Notes under the pieces: generated by a model
What the model saw: the letters and a program-made list of their open reading frames with translations, nothing else
Told to the model about the DNA's origin: nothing
The model's database searches: none
DNA from: Acidimicrobiales bacterium
GTDB lineage: Bacteria; Actinomycetota; Acidimicrobiia; Acidimicrobiales; JADJXE01
Assembly: GCA_016716005.1 (NCBI GenBank)
Contig: JADJXE010000001.1
Location: forward strand, 2,555,001-2,619,000
Direction: 5' to 3'
Length of the DNA stretch: 64,000 nt
Shown here: one piece after another, positions 7,611-16,352 of the stretch
Position numbering within the stretch: position 1 is the first letter of the stretch
How the letters are laid out: each line of letters opens with the position of its first letter
Translations under genes and position numbers: made by a program

Positions 7611-10600
7611 GTGCACGCACCGCTCGGGCGGCGAGAGCCCTGGACAGCAGCGACGGTCGTGCTGCTCGTCGCGGGCGGCGCGCTGGTGGCGGTGCAGCCG
7701 CTCCTGCCCGGGGCGGTGCTGCCGGCGGTGCTCTACGACGTCCTCGCGGCCGTCGGGGTGGTGGCCGTGGTCGCGGGCGTTCGCGTCCACCGGCCCGCGC
7801 ACCCGGTGCCGTGGCTCCTCATCGCCGCCGGCTTCGGCCTGGAGCTCGTGGGCGACGTGGTGTGGGACGTGCTGAGCCTCGGCCTGGGCGTCGACCCCGA
7901 GGCCAGCATCCTCCCCGACCTTCCCTACCTCGGCGCCTACGCCTTCCTGTTCGGGGGCACGCTGGGGCTCGTGCGCGCCCGCCGCCCGGGTACCGACCGC
8001 AGCGTGCTGCTCGGGGCGGGCATCGCGTCCGCGGTGGTGGGCGTGCTGACCTTCCAGTTCCTCGCCGTGCCGCTCCTCGACCAGGGTGGGCTGAGCGGGT
8101 TCGACCGGTTCTCCGGATCGGTGTACCTGGCGGGCAGCACGGCGGTGGTGTTCGCCGCCGTGCCCCTCCTCCGGGGACGACCCCGACCCCTGGCTGCGGT
8201 CGTGCTGCTGATCGCGGGGCTGGCCACGTTGGTGGTGGCCGACCTCACCGACGTGTCCTTCGTGACCTTCGACGTCCAGACCGGCTGGGCCTGGCTCTCG
8301 GCCGCGTACCTGGTCGCCGCCCTGCTCGTCGGGGCGGCCGGCGTTCACCCCTCGATGGTGCACGTCACCGATGCCCTGCCGGCGCGGCCGGACCTCATCG
8401 GGCTGCGCGACTTCGTGCCCGAGTCGGCCGCGCTCTTCGTGCCCGCGGTGATCCTGGTCGGCGCCCAGCTCCAGGGGCACTCGGTGAGCGTCCCGGCGCT
8501 GGTGGTCTACGTGGGCACGGTGGCCGCCCTCGCCGTGTTCCGGGTCCGCCTGCTGCTCGCCCAGCACGAGCGGGCCGAGGCCCTCTCGCGGGCTGCGCTC
8601 GCCGACTCGGAGTGGCGCTTCCGGCTCTTCGCCGAGAACAACACCGACGTGATCACCCGCCTCGACCCCGCCTGGAACGTGCTGTACGTGTCGCCCGCGG
8701 TGGCCACGGTGCTGGGGTACGAGCCCGACGACGTGATCGGGCGGCCCGGCTGGGAGTTCCTGCACCCCGACGATCTGGTGACGGTGCTCGACCGCCGCGA
8801 CCGGCTGTCGCGCCGGGCCGACTCCGACCGGCTGGTGCACCGCATGCGGCGGGCGTCGGGCGGATGGTGCTGGGTGGAGACGATCGGCCACGCGGTCTTC
8901 GCCGCCGACTCCGACGAGCTGGTCGAGTTCCAGATGGCGAGCCGCGACGTGACCAGCCGGATCGAGGCCGAGGAGGCCCTGGCTGCGCACATGGCGTTGC
9001 AGGACGTGGTCACCGGGATCGCGGCCCGGTTCGTCGACCTCGACCCGGGCGCGGTCGAGGCCGGCATCCACGAGGCGCTGGCGCTGCTCGGCCGCCACAC
9101 CGGCGCCGACCGCTGCTACCTGTTCGACTACCGGGCCGGTTCGGCGGTGATGGACAACACCGCCGAGTGGTGCGCCCCCGGCGTGTCGTCGGAGCGGCAG
9201 GGGCTCCAGGGAGTGCCGCTGGCGCAGCTGCCCCGCTGGGTCGAGCAGCTGGCCAGCGGGGAGCCGGTCCTCGTCCCCCGGCTCCGGGACCTGCCGACCG
9301 GGTGGTCGGCCGAGCGGGCGATCCTCGAGCCCCAGGGCATCCAGTCCCTGGCCGCCGTGCCCATGGTCCTCGGCGGGAAGGTCGTCGGCTTCGTCGGGTT
9401 CGACAGCGTGGTGCGCGAACGCCGGTGGACCTCCGACGAGGTGGCGCTGCTGCGGTCTGCCGCCGGCGTCTTCGTGGCCGGCCGGCTGCGCGCCGAGGCC
9501 GAGCGCTCCCGGGCGGCCACCGAGCAGCGGCTGCGCTCGCTCCTCGGCGCCCTCCCCGACCTGGTGCTGCGCCTGCGGGGCGACGGCACGGTGGTGGACG
9601 TGAACGACGGCCGCCACCCGCTGCTGCCGCCCGGCTCCCCGGTGGTCGGCCAGCCGCTGGGCGCGCTGTTCCCCGCGCTGGCCGAGCAGGGGCTCGACCT
9701 CGCGGGCGCCCGGACGCGCCAGGCCACCGTGGTTCGCGACCTGGTCGTGGGCGACCGCACCGCCCACGTCGAGGTGCGGGTGGTGGGCGGCGACGAGCCC
9801 CTGCTGATCCTCCGCGACGTCACCGAGCGGGAGCACCTCGAGGAGGCCCTCACCCGCCAGGCCCTGCACGACCCGCTCACGGGGCTGCCCAACCGCCGGC
9901 TCCTCGGCGACCTCCTCACGCAGGCCCTGGCCCGGGCCGAGCGGCGGGGCTGGCCGATGGTGCTGCTCTACCTCGACCTGGATCGCTTCAAGGTCGTCAA
10001 CGACACCCTGGGCCACGCCGTCGGCGACGCCGTCCTCGTCGAGACGGCCACCCGGCTCGAGCGCGAGGTCCGAGGCGGTGACGTCCCGGCCCGTGTCGGT
10101 GGGGACGAGTTCGTCGTGGTGTGCGAGGACGTGAGCGCTCGCAGCGAGGCCGAGGCCCTCGCGCTGCGGCTGGTGGAGGCGTTCCGGGCGCCGTTCCAGG
10201 TGGGCGGGCGTCGCGTGCCGGTCACGGCCAGCGTCGGCTACGTGCTCGCCGGCCCGGGCGAGGGGGCGATCGGTCACCTGCGCGGCGAGGCCGATGCCGA
10301 CGAGCTCCTCCGCGCCGCCGACGCGGCCATGTACCGCTCGAAGCAGACCGGCCGGAACCGGGCGACGGAGTTCGACCTCGCCCTGAGCGAGCACACCGCC
10401 ATGCGGGTGTCCGTCGAGCGCGACCTGCCGCTGGCGCTGACCCGGGGCGAGCTGCGCCTGCACTTCCAGCCGATCGTGCGCCTCCCCGGCGGCGAGGTGG
10501 TGGGGGCCGAGGCCCTCCTGCGCTGGGAGCACCCCGAGCGCGGGTTGCTGGCGCCGTCGGCGTTCCTCGAGGTGGCCGAGGACACCGGTCTGATCGTGGA

Positions 10601-11231
10601 GCTCGGGGTGTGGGTGCTGGAGCGGGCCGTGCGCGAGGCCGTCGGCTGGCCGCGCGGCCGGGGCGCCGCCGGTGAGCCGGCGGCGCTCACCGTCTCCGTC
10701 AACCTGTCGACGCGCCAGCTCGCCGATCCCCTGTTCGCGGAGCGGGTCGGCGAGCTGCTCGACGTCGCCGGCCTCCCGGCCGAGCGGCTCGTGCTCGAGA
10801 TCACCGAGAGCACGGCGATGGCCGATCCCGATCGGGTGCAACCCACGTTCGAGCGCCTCGCCGGCCTCGGCGTGACCCTGTCGATCGACGACTTCGGCAC
10901 CGGCTTCTCGTCGCTCGCCCAGCTTCGACGCCTGCCGGTCGGGCAGGTGAAGATCGACCGCTCGTTCGTGTCGGGCCTCGGCGTCGACCCGGCGGACGCG
11001 ACCCTCGTCGCCGCGGTCGTCGACCTCGCCCACCGGCTCGGCCTGACGGTCGTGGGGGAGGGGGTGGAGACGCCGGACCAGCTCGTGGAGCTGGCCCGGC
11101 TGGGGAGCGACCTGGCGCAGGGCTTCCTGCTCGGCGAGCCCGTGCCTGCCGCAACGCTCCGCCAGCGGCTCCTGGCCGAGGCCGCGGCACCCGTCGGCGG
11201 GCGTGTCGAGGGGCGCCACGGCGCGACGTGA
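7611..11231 (+). CDS. Membrane PAS-GAF-GGDEF-EAL c-di-GMP protein
   Basis: About 1206 residues. The N-terminal 300 residues contain roughly ten hydrophobic helices (for example VLYDVLAAVGVVAVVAGV and PWLLIAAGFGLELVGDVV), an integral membrane sensor I cannot assign to a named MASE type. A PAS domain follows (about 330-450), then a GAF domain (about 460-620), a second PAS-like segment, GGDEF and EAL. The GGDEF signature at about 830-834 is intact (ARVGGDEFVVV), with an RGGD inhibitory site five residues before it. The EAL domain is also intact (AEALLRW at about 966, SIDDFGTGFSSL, VKIDRSF, GEGVET). Both synthesis and hydrolysis of c-di-GMP are possible. GTG 7611 is preferred because GATGAT (7598-7603) ends seven bases before it; an in-frame ATG at 7602 is the alternative. 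Confidence 0.93.
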   Translation: MHAPLGRREPWTAATVVLLVAGGALVAVQPLLPGAVLPAVLYDVLAAVGVVAVVAGVRVHRPAHPVPWLLIAAGFGLELVGDVVWDVLSLGLGVDPEASILPDLPYLGAYAFLFGGTLGLVRARRPGTDRSVLLGAGIASAVVGVLTFQFLAVPLLDQGGLSGFDRFSGSVYLAGSTAVVFAAVPLLRGRPRPLAAVVLLIAGLATLVVADLTDVSFVTFDVQTGWAWLSAAYLVAALLVGAAGVHPSMVHVTDALPARPDLIGLRDFVPESAALFVPAVILVGAQLQGHSVSVPALVVYVGTVAALAVFRVRLLLAQHERAEALSRAALADSEWRFRLFAENNTDVITRLDPAWNVLYVSPAVATVLGYEPDDVIGRPGWEFLHPDDLVTVLDRRDRLSRRADSDRLVHRMRRASGGWCWVETIGHAVFAADSDELVEFQMASRDVTSRIEAEEALAAHMALQDVVTGIAARFVDLDPGAVEAGIHEALALLGRHTGADRCYLFDYRAGSAVMDNTAEWCAPGVSSERQGLQGVPLAQLPRWVEQLASGEPVLVPRLRDLPTGWSAERAILEPQGIQSLAAVPMVLGGKVVGFVGFDSVVRERRWTSDEVALLRSAAGVFVAGRLRAEAERSRAATEQRLRSLLGALPDLVLRLRGDGTVVDVNDGRHPLLPPGSPVVGQPLGALFPALAEQGLDLAGARTRQATVVRDLVVGDRTAHVEVRVVGGDEPLLILRDVTEREHLEEALTRQALHDPLTGLPNRRLLGDLLTQALARAERRGWPMVLLYLDLDRFKVVNDTLGHAVGDAVLVETATRLEREVRGGDVPARVGGDEFVVVCEDVSARSEAEALALRLVEAFRAPFQVGGRRVPVTASVGYVLAGPGEGAIGHLRGEADADELLRAADAAMYRSKQTGRNRATEFDLALSEHTAMRVSVERDLPLALTRGELRLHFQPIVRLPGGEVVGAEALLRWEHPERGLLAPSAFLEVAEDTGLIVELGVWVLERAVREAVGWPRGRGAAGEPAALTVSVNLSTRQLADPLFAERVGELLDVAGLPAERLVLEITESTAMADPDRVQPTFERLAGLGVTLSIDDFGTGFSSLAQLRRLPVGQVKIDRSFVSGLGVDPADATLVAAVVDLAHRLGLTVVGEGVETPDQLVELARLGSDLAQGFLLGEPVPAATLRQRLLAEAAAPVGGRVEGRHGAT

Positions 11232-11240
11232 CCGACCCGG

Positions 11241-11246
11241 TAGCAT
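11241..11246 (+). promoter_or_regulatory. Candidate -10 box of the Tat-exported amidase-like gene
   Basis: TAGCAT lies 49 bases before the ATG at 11295. Unlike many genes here, this one would have a real leader, with GAGGTG as ribosome binding site just before the start. Confidence 0.35.
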
Positions 11247-11294
11247 GCCGAGGAGCGAGCGGGCGGAGCCGATCTCTCACCTCCCGAGGTGTCC

Positions 11295-12893
11295 ATGCGC
11301 CACCGCCACGACCTGCCCTCGTCTCCCACCTCCCGCCGCCGCTTCCTCGTGGCCGGCGCTGTGGCCGGTGGCTCGCTGCTGGCGCCCTCGTTGCGGTTGC
11401 CGCCGGCCGGCGCCGAGGAGCCGGCACCGCACCAGCACGGGTCCGACAACGACGAGCCCGTCTTCGAGGAGCTGGGCGGCCGTCCGGCCGAGCTGCGGCC
11501 CAAGGCCGGGCTCGCGCCCGTGCCGCCTCCGCGCATCGTCCGCCGCTCCGAGTGGGGAGCGGACGAGTCGCTCCGCAACGGTGAGCCCTCGTATGCGCCC
11601 GTGAAGAAGCTGGTCGTGCACCACGCGGCCACGCCCAACAACCCGGCCGACCCGGCCGCCACGGTCCGGTCGATCCAGGTGTACCACGTGCGCGACCGGG
11701 GCTTTCAGGACATCGCCTACAACTTCCTCATCGACCAGCGGGGCGTGGTGTACGAGGGGCGGTGGGCCCGCGACTACGGCGCCGGGGAGACCCCCACCGG
11801 CCAGCTGGCCGACGGTCGGGGCGTGGTCGGCGCCCACGCCCTCAACTACAACACGGGCACCTGTGGCATCTGCCTGCTGGGCGACTTCACCAGCACCCAG
11901 CCGAGCCAGGCCGCGCTGGACGCGCTGGTGGCGGTGCTCGCCTGGCAGTGCTCGCTCAACCAGATCGACGCGGTGAAGAGCGACACGTTCACCAACTACG
12001 AGGGCGTCACCCGCACCTTCCCCAACATCGTGGGCCACCTCGACCTCACGCCCACCGGGTGTCCGGGCGACGTGCTGTACCGCGGCATCCCCACGCTGCG
12101 GACCCGCGCCGACGGCCTCCTGAAGGGTGGGCTGGTCGGTTACTGGGTGCTCGGGCAGGACGGCACCCCCAACCCCGTCGCCGGCGCGGCACCCCTCGGC
12201 GACCTCCGCAACCGGCGCATCAGCGCCCGTGCCACCGCCATGGCGGCCACGCCGTCGGGCCAGGGCTACTGGGTGGTCGACCACGTGGGCGGGGTGCACG
12301 CCTTCGGCGACGCCCGCTACGTCGGGTCGCTCCCCGAGCGGGGGCTCTCGGTGCTGGCGCCCGCGATCGCCTCCACGCCCTCTGGCCAGGGCTACTGGCT
12401 GATGGACGAGATCGGCGGGGTGCACAGCTTCGGTGACGCCGGCTACTTCGGCTCGCTGCCCGAGCGGCAGGTGCGCACGCGGGCGTCGGCCCTGGCGCCC
12501 ACGCCGTCCGGCCGGGGCTACTGGGTGCTCGACCAGGTCGGCGGGGTGCACAGCTTCGGTGACGCCGGCTACTTCGGCTCGCTGCCCGAGCGGCGGGTGC
12601 GGGCCTGGGGGGCCGGCTTCGCGTCCACGCCGTCGGGCCGGGGCTACTGGGTGCTCGACGACGCCGGCGGGGTCCACAGCTTCGGCGACGCCGGCTTCGC
12701 CGGGTCGGCCTGGGGCCGGATCCCGAGCGGCTCGGCCAGGGGGCTGCTCGCCGAGCCCGGCGGGGGTGGCTACTACGTGCTCGTGTCCGATGGGCGCGTG
12801 CTGGCCTTCGGCTCCGTCGCCGACTTCGGCGGGACCCGCGTCCCCGTTCGGGCGGTGGCCCTGGCCGGCGTGCGGCGCACGTCGACGCAGTAG
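11295..12893 (+). CDS. Tat-exported N-acetylmuramoyl-L-alanine amidase-like protein with 42-residue repeats
   Basis: About 532 residues. The N-terminus has a Tat signal (SRRRFLVAGAVAGGSLLAPS), so it is exported folded. Residues about 75-275 form a PGRP/Amidase_2 domain: VVHHAAT, YNFLI, GVVYEGR and VGHLDLTPTGCPGD supply the expected His, Tyr, His and Cys of the zinc site. It probably cuts or binds peptidoglycan. The C-terminal 220 residues are about five repeats of the type GYWVLDxxGGVHSFGDAxYF with a 42-residue period, likely a propeller or wall-binding module. The start could also be the GTG at 11289. Its stop codon TAG (12891-12893) is part of the -10 box of the next gene. Confidence 0.88.
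   Translation: MRHRHDLPSSPTSRRRFLVAGAVAGGSLLAPSLRLPPAGAEEPAPHQHGSDNDEPVFEELGGRPAELRPKAGLAPVPPPRIVRRSEWGADESLRNGEPSYAPVKKLVVHHAATPNNPADPAATVRSIQVYHVRDRGFQDIAYNFLIDQRGVVYEGRWARDYGAGETPTGQLADGRGVVGAHALNYNTGTCGICLLGDFTSTQPSQAALDALVAVLAWQCSLNQIDAVKSDTFTNYEGVTRTFPNIVGHLDLTPTGCPGDVLYRGIPTLRTRADGLLKGGLVGYWVLGQDGTPNPVAGAAPLGDLRNRRISARATAMAATPSGQGYWVVDHVGGVHAFGDARYVGSLPERGLSVLAPAIASTPSGQGYWLMDEIGGVHSFGDAGYFGSLPERQVRTRASALAPTPSGRGYWVLDQVGGVHSFGDAGYFGSLPERRVRAWGAGFASTPSGRGYWVLDDAGGVHSFGDAGFAGSAWGRIPSGSARGLLAEPGGGGYYVLVSDGRVLAFGSVADFGGTRVPVRAVALAGVRRTSTQ
12412..12594 (+). repeat. Identical 57-bp direct repeats inside the amidase-like gene
   Basis: Bases 12412-12468 and 12538-12594 are identical over 57 bp, offset by 126 bp (42 codons). 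They encode the core of two consecutive repeat units (GGVHSFGDAGYFGSLPE). Identity at synonymous positions indicates recent duplication or gene conversion, so the repeat number may vary between strains. Confidence 0.9.
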
Positions 12894-12896
12894 CCT
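12891..12896 (+). promoter_or_regulatory. -10 box TAGCCT overlapping the upstream stop codon
   Basis: TAGCCT begins with the TAG stop of the amidase-like gene and ends eight bases before the GTG at 12905. The downstream transcript would be leaderless. The same arrangement recurs at 30333-30338. Confidence 0.5.
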
Positions 12897-12904
12897 CCGG
12901 CGCC

Positions 12905-13963
12905 GTGCCGGCAACCCAACCCCCGCCTGCGGTGCCCAGGGGCATCGACCCCGGACCGGTCACGGCGTGGTTCGTCGAGCACGTGCCCGGCGTGGTGCCG
13001 CCGCTCGCCTTCGAGCTCATCGCCGGCGGGCACTCCAACCTCACGTACAAGGTCACCGACGCCGAGGGCGGCCGGTACGTGTTGCGGCGCCCGCCGCTGG
13101 GGCACGTGCTGGCCACCGCCCACGACATGGGTCGGGAGCACCGGATCATCGCGGCCGTGGGGCCGACGGCCGTGCCGGTGGCGCCCGCGCTGGGCCTCTG
13201 CGCCGACGAGTCCGTGAACGGCGCGCCGTTCTACGTGATGGCCTACGTCGACGGCCACGTGCTCGACACCCCGGAGGCGGCGCGGCGTGTGTTCCCGGAC
13301 GAGGCGCGTCGCCGCGTCGCCGGCGAGTCGCTCGTCGACGTGCTCGCCACCCTGCACGGCGTCGACCCCGACGCCGTCGGGCTCGGCGACCTGGGCCGCA
13401 AGGAGGGGTACGTCGCCCGCCAGCTGAAGCGGTGGTCGACGCAGTGGGAGCGGTCCAAGACGCGGGAGCTGCCGGCCATCGAGGAGGTCTACGAGCGCCT
13501 GGCCGCCCGCATCCCGGAGCAGGGGCCGGCGGCGATCGTGCACGGCGACTACCGCCTCGGCAACTGCCTGGTGGGCGACGACGGCCGCGTGGCCGCGGTG
13601 CTCGACTGGGAGCTGTGCACCCTCGGCGATCCACTGGCCGACGTGGGCTACCTGCTCGTGTACTGGACCGATCCGGGCGGCCCCGAGCCGCCCCGTCAGG
13701 GCGACCCCTCCGCCGCGGGCGGCTTCCCGTCGAGGGCCGAGCTGCTCGACCGCTACGCCCGCGCCACCGGCCGTGACCTGAGCGGCATCGACTACTACGT
13801 GGCCTTCTCGTCGTGGCGCCTGGCGGTGATCAGCGAGGGCGTGTACGCGCGGTACGTGAAGGGCGCGATGGGCGACCACGAGGTCGACGTGAGCCCCTTC
13901 GCCGAGGGGGTGGTGCGCCTGGCCGAGTCGGCGCTGGACGCGGTGCACCGCCTGCCCGGCTGA
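12905..13963 (+). CDS. Phosphotransferase family protein (APH/ACAD10-11 N-terminal type)
   Basis: A 352-residue aminoglycoside-phosphotransferase-fold protein. The N-terminal GGHSNLTYKV is the nucleotide loop and LRRPP carries the strand after it. IVHGDYRLGNCLV is the catalytic loop (HGD..N) and VLDWELCTLGDPLADVGY carries the metal-binding Asp. This subgroup, common in actinobacteria and fused to acyl-CoA dehydrogenases in animals, acts on hydroxyacyl-CoA or unknown small molecules rather than on antibiotics. There is no acyl-CoA dehydrogenase next to it, so the substrate cannot be named. The GTG at 12905 follows the TAGCCT box by eight bases. Confidence 0.88.
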   Translation: MPATQPPPAVPRGIDPGPVTAWFVEHVPGVVPPLAFELIAGGHSNLTYKVTDAEGGRYVLRRPPLGHVLATAHDMGREHRIIAAVGPTAVPVAPALGLCADESVNGAPFYVMAYVDGHVLDTPEAARRVFPDEARRRVAGESLVDVLATLHGVDPDAVGLGDLGRKEGYVARQLKRWSTQWERSKTRELPAIEEVYERLAARIPEQGPAAIVHGDYRLGNCLVGDDGRVAAVLDWELCTLGDPLADVGYLLVYWTDPGGPEPPRQGDPSAAGGFPSRAELLDRYARATGRDLSGIDYYVAFSSWRLAVISEGVYARYVKGAMGDHEVDVSPFAEGVVRLAESALDAVHRLPG

Positions 13964-13977
13964 CGCGACCCGACCTC

Positions 13978-14094
13978 TTGACGGATCGCCCGCCCGGGCG
14001 CACGATCGATTCTCCGATCGGCGATCGAGCACAGGAGGTGGGGATGGCCTCCCCGGCTTCGCCCGCTGCAGAGGAGAGCCCGCCCGGCTCTTGA
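13978..14094 (+). other. Possible expression unit for a 16-residue peptide or small RNA
   Basis: TTGACG at 13978-13983 and CACGAT at 14001-14006 are spaced by 17 bases. A GATCG-rich stretch follows (three CGATCG-like copies), then a strong ribosome binding site (CAGGAGGTGGGG) directly before ATG 14044. The ORF is 16 codons (MASPASPAAEESPPGS) with TGA at 14092-14094. Its end lies in a small hairpin (CCCGGCTC/GAGCCGGG, 14083-14100), and a large hairpin follows at 14148-14191. The peptide matches nothing I know. It could be a leader peptide without its structural gene, a small protein, or an sRNA. Confidence 0.35.
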
Positions 14095-14147
14095 GCCGGG
14101 GCCCCCCGCTCGGGGCCGGTCCCGGCATCACCCGACGACCGACAACG

Positions 14148-14191
14148 GTTCGGGCCCCGGTGCCGCTGTGGAGAGCCGCCGGGGCCCGAAC
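14148..14191. terminator. Strong bidirectional hairpin between convergent units
   Basis: GTTCGGGCCCCGG (14148-14160) pairs perfectly with CCGGGGCCCGAAC (14179-14191) across an 18-base loop. It lies 12 bases beyond the end of the minus-strand GGDEF-EAL gene and downstream of the plus-strand short ORF, so it can stop both transcripts. There is no U tract, as is usual in high-GC actinobacteria. Confidence 0.7.
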
Positions 14192-14202
14192 GCGTCCGGG
14201 CT

Positions 14203-16305
14203 TCAGGAGAGTGGGCCCAGCCGGGTGGACAGCAGGGGCGGGATCCCGTGGGCCGGGACCGGTGCCGCGAACAGGTGCCCCTGGCCGGTGGAGACGCCCA
14301 GGCGGAGCAGGGCGTCGCGCTGGGCCTCGGTCTCGACCCCCTGCGCGGTGATGCCCAGCCCGAACGCGTCGGCCAGACCCCGGACGGCGGCCACGACCGC
14401 CTCGTCGCCGCGGTCCTGGCCGAGCCCGGCCACGAAGAGCCGGCTGATCTTGAGCTCGTCGACGGGCAGGCGCTTCAGCTGGGCGACGGACGCGAAGCCG
14501 GTGCCGAACTGGTCGACGGCCACGCGGACCCCTGCCTCGCGGACGGCCTGCAGGCGGACCCCCAGGCTGGCGAGGCGATCGAGGAGCGGGGTCTCCCGCA
14601 GCTCGAGGGTGACGAGGGTGGTCGGGATCGCTCGCCCGGCCAGCTGGCCGAGGAGGGCGTCGAGCCAGTCCTCCCTGGCGATGGTGGAGGGGGAGACGTT
14701 CAGCCGCAGGCCGATGGGCCCGGCCGGGCCTGCCGGCCAGGCGGCCAGGTGGGTGAGCGCCTCGGCGATCACCCTGGTGTCGAGCCGGGACGCGAGACCG
14801 GTCTCCTCGGCCAGCTGCACGATCGCCTCGACGTCGCCGACGACGGGGGGGCGGGTGGGCCAGCGCACCAGGGCCTCGACGCCGGTGGGGACGCCGTCGG
14901 CCAGCGTCACCACCGGCTGGAACCACACCTCGATGCTCGGCCCGCCGAGGGCGACCTCGAGGGCTGCGGCGGCCGCGTCTCGGGTGGCGGTGTCGGCGGC
15001 GGTCTCGGCGTCGTACACGGTGGTCTGGCCCCAGCCCCGGCGCTTCGAGCGGTACATGGCGGCGTCGGCCCGACGGAGCAGGGCGGCCGACGTGGTGCCG
15101 GCGTCGGTGGCCACGGCCACGGCCACGCCGATGCTGGCCGAGAGGGCGATGCGGTGCTCGCCGAAGGGGATCGGCTCGGCCAGCGACCGGTGGAGGCGCT
15201 CGGCCACCGCCACCGCTTCGCCGGTGTCCGAGACGTGGTCGAGCAGCAGCACGAACTCGTCGCCCCCGAAGCGGGCCAGGAGGTCGGCCGGCCGCACCGC
15301 CCGGCGCAGCCGCGCCGCCACCGCCACCAGCAGGGCGTCGCCGGCGGCGTGGCCATAGGTGTCGTTGACGCTCTTGAAGGTGTCGAGGTCGACGAAGAGG
15401 ACGGCGACCGAGCCGGCGCCGTCGGCCCGCCGGTCGAGCAGGCGCTGGCACTCGGCTTCGAGGCGGGAGCGGTTGGCCAGCCCGGTGAGCGGGTCGTGCA
15501 GGGCCCGGTGGGTGAGGTCGAGCTCGAGGCGCTTGCGGTCGGTGGTGTCGCGCCCGATGGCGAGCACGTGGGCCCCGTCGGATCCGCTGGCCGGCTCGGG
15601 CACGAGCAGCACCTCGTACCAGCGGTGCACCCCGGCGACGGCCATGGCGACCTCGAAGGTCCGGGGGGTGCCGGTGGCCAGGACGTCGGCCAGCTCCTCG
15701 CCGAAGTGCGTCACCGTGGCCTGGTCGACGCGGGTGACGCCCAGCCGGGTGGGGTCGGAGGAACCGATCGGACCGAGGATGGCCTCGGCCGCCGGGTTCT
15801 GGAAGACGAGCCGACGCTCGGCGTCGAAGCGCAGGACGAGGTCGGGCGACCGCTCGACGAGGGTGCGGTAGCGCTGATCGCTGGCCTGCCGGACCTGCTC
15901 GGCGTTGACGCGGTCGGTGACGTCGCGGGCGCTCACGACCAACCCGTCGATCTCCGGGTCGTCGACGCGGTTGGCGGCCACCACCTCGAGCCAGCGCCAG
16001 CCCCCGTCGGCGTGGGCGACCCGGAAGTCGGTGCCGCCGGCGACGCCATCGGCCTCGGCCAGCGCGTCGGTGAACTCGATCGACAGCGTGCCGACGTCCT
16101 CGGGGTGGATCACCTCGAAGAAGGTGGCGACGCTGCGGACGCTCCAGCCCAGCAGGCGCTCGAAGGCGGGGCTGGCGTAGCGCAGGTGGCCGGTGCGGTC
16201 GAGGGCCACGAGGATGTCGGGGCTGGCGTCGACCAGTGCGGCGAGCAGCGACGACGAGGGCTCGTCGCTGCGACGGCGTTCGGCGCCGGTCGTGTCAGGG
16301 CTCAT
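14203..16305 (-). CDS. PAS-PAS-GGDEF-EAL protein with degenerate EAL domain
   Basis: About 700 residues with no membrane segment. PAS domains lie at about 20-145 and 150-270. The GGDEF domain is intact (ARFGGDEFVLLL, residues 347-351) with an RPAD inhibitory site five residues before it. The EAL domain keeps EAL (VEALVRW, E477) but departs from consensus at several catalytic positions: the usual DDFGTG is DQFGTG (Q599), KIDRSF is KISRLF, and AEGVET is AQGVET (Q655). It is therefore probably a cyclase with a non-catalytic, perhaps c-di-GMP-binding, EAL domain. ATG 16305 is preferred over GTG 16311 because GATGGT (16314-16319) ends eight bases before it. Confidence 0.92.
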   Translation of the reverse strand: MSPDTTGAERRRSDEPSSSLLAALVDASPDILVALDRTGHLRYASPAFERLLGWSVRSVATFFEVIHPEDVGTLSIEFTDALAEADGVAGGTDFRVAHADGGWRWLEVVAANRVDDPEIDGLVVSARDVTDRVNAEQVRQASDQRYRTLVERSPDLVLRFDAERRLVFQNPAAEAILGPIGSSDPTRLGVTRVDQATVTHFGEELADVLATGTPRTFEVAMAVAGVHRWYEVLLVPEPASGSDGAHVLAIGRDTTDRKRLELDLTHRALHDPLTGLANRSRLEAECQRLLDRRADGAGSVAVLFVDLDTFKSVNDTYGHAAGDALLVAVAARLRRAVRPADLLARFGGDEFVLLLDHVSDTGEAVAVAERLHRSLAEPIPFGEHRIALSASIGVAVAVATDAGTTSAALLRRADAAMYRSKRRGWGQTTVYDAETAADTATRDAAAAALEVALGGPSIEVWFQPVVTLADGVPTGVEALVRWPTRPPVVGDVEAIVQLAEETGLASRLDTRVIAEALTHLAAWPAGPAGPIGLRLNVSPSTIAREDWLDALLGQLAGRAIPTTLVTLELRETPLLDRLASLGVRLQAVREAGVRVAVDQFGTGFASVAQLKRLPVDELKISRLFVAGLGQDRGDEAVVAAVRGLADAFGLGITAQGVETEAQRDALLRLGVSTGQGHLFAAPVPAHGIPPLLSTRLGPLS

Positions 16306-16352
16306 CGCCACCCACCATCCCCCTGGGGTCCGGCCCCGCCGCGGCCGACCCT

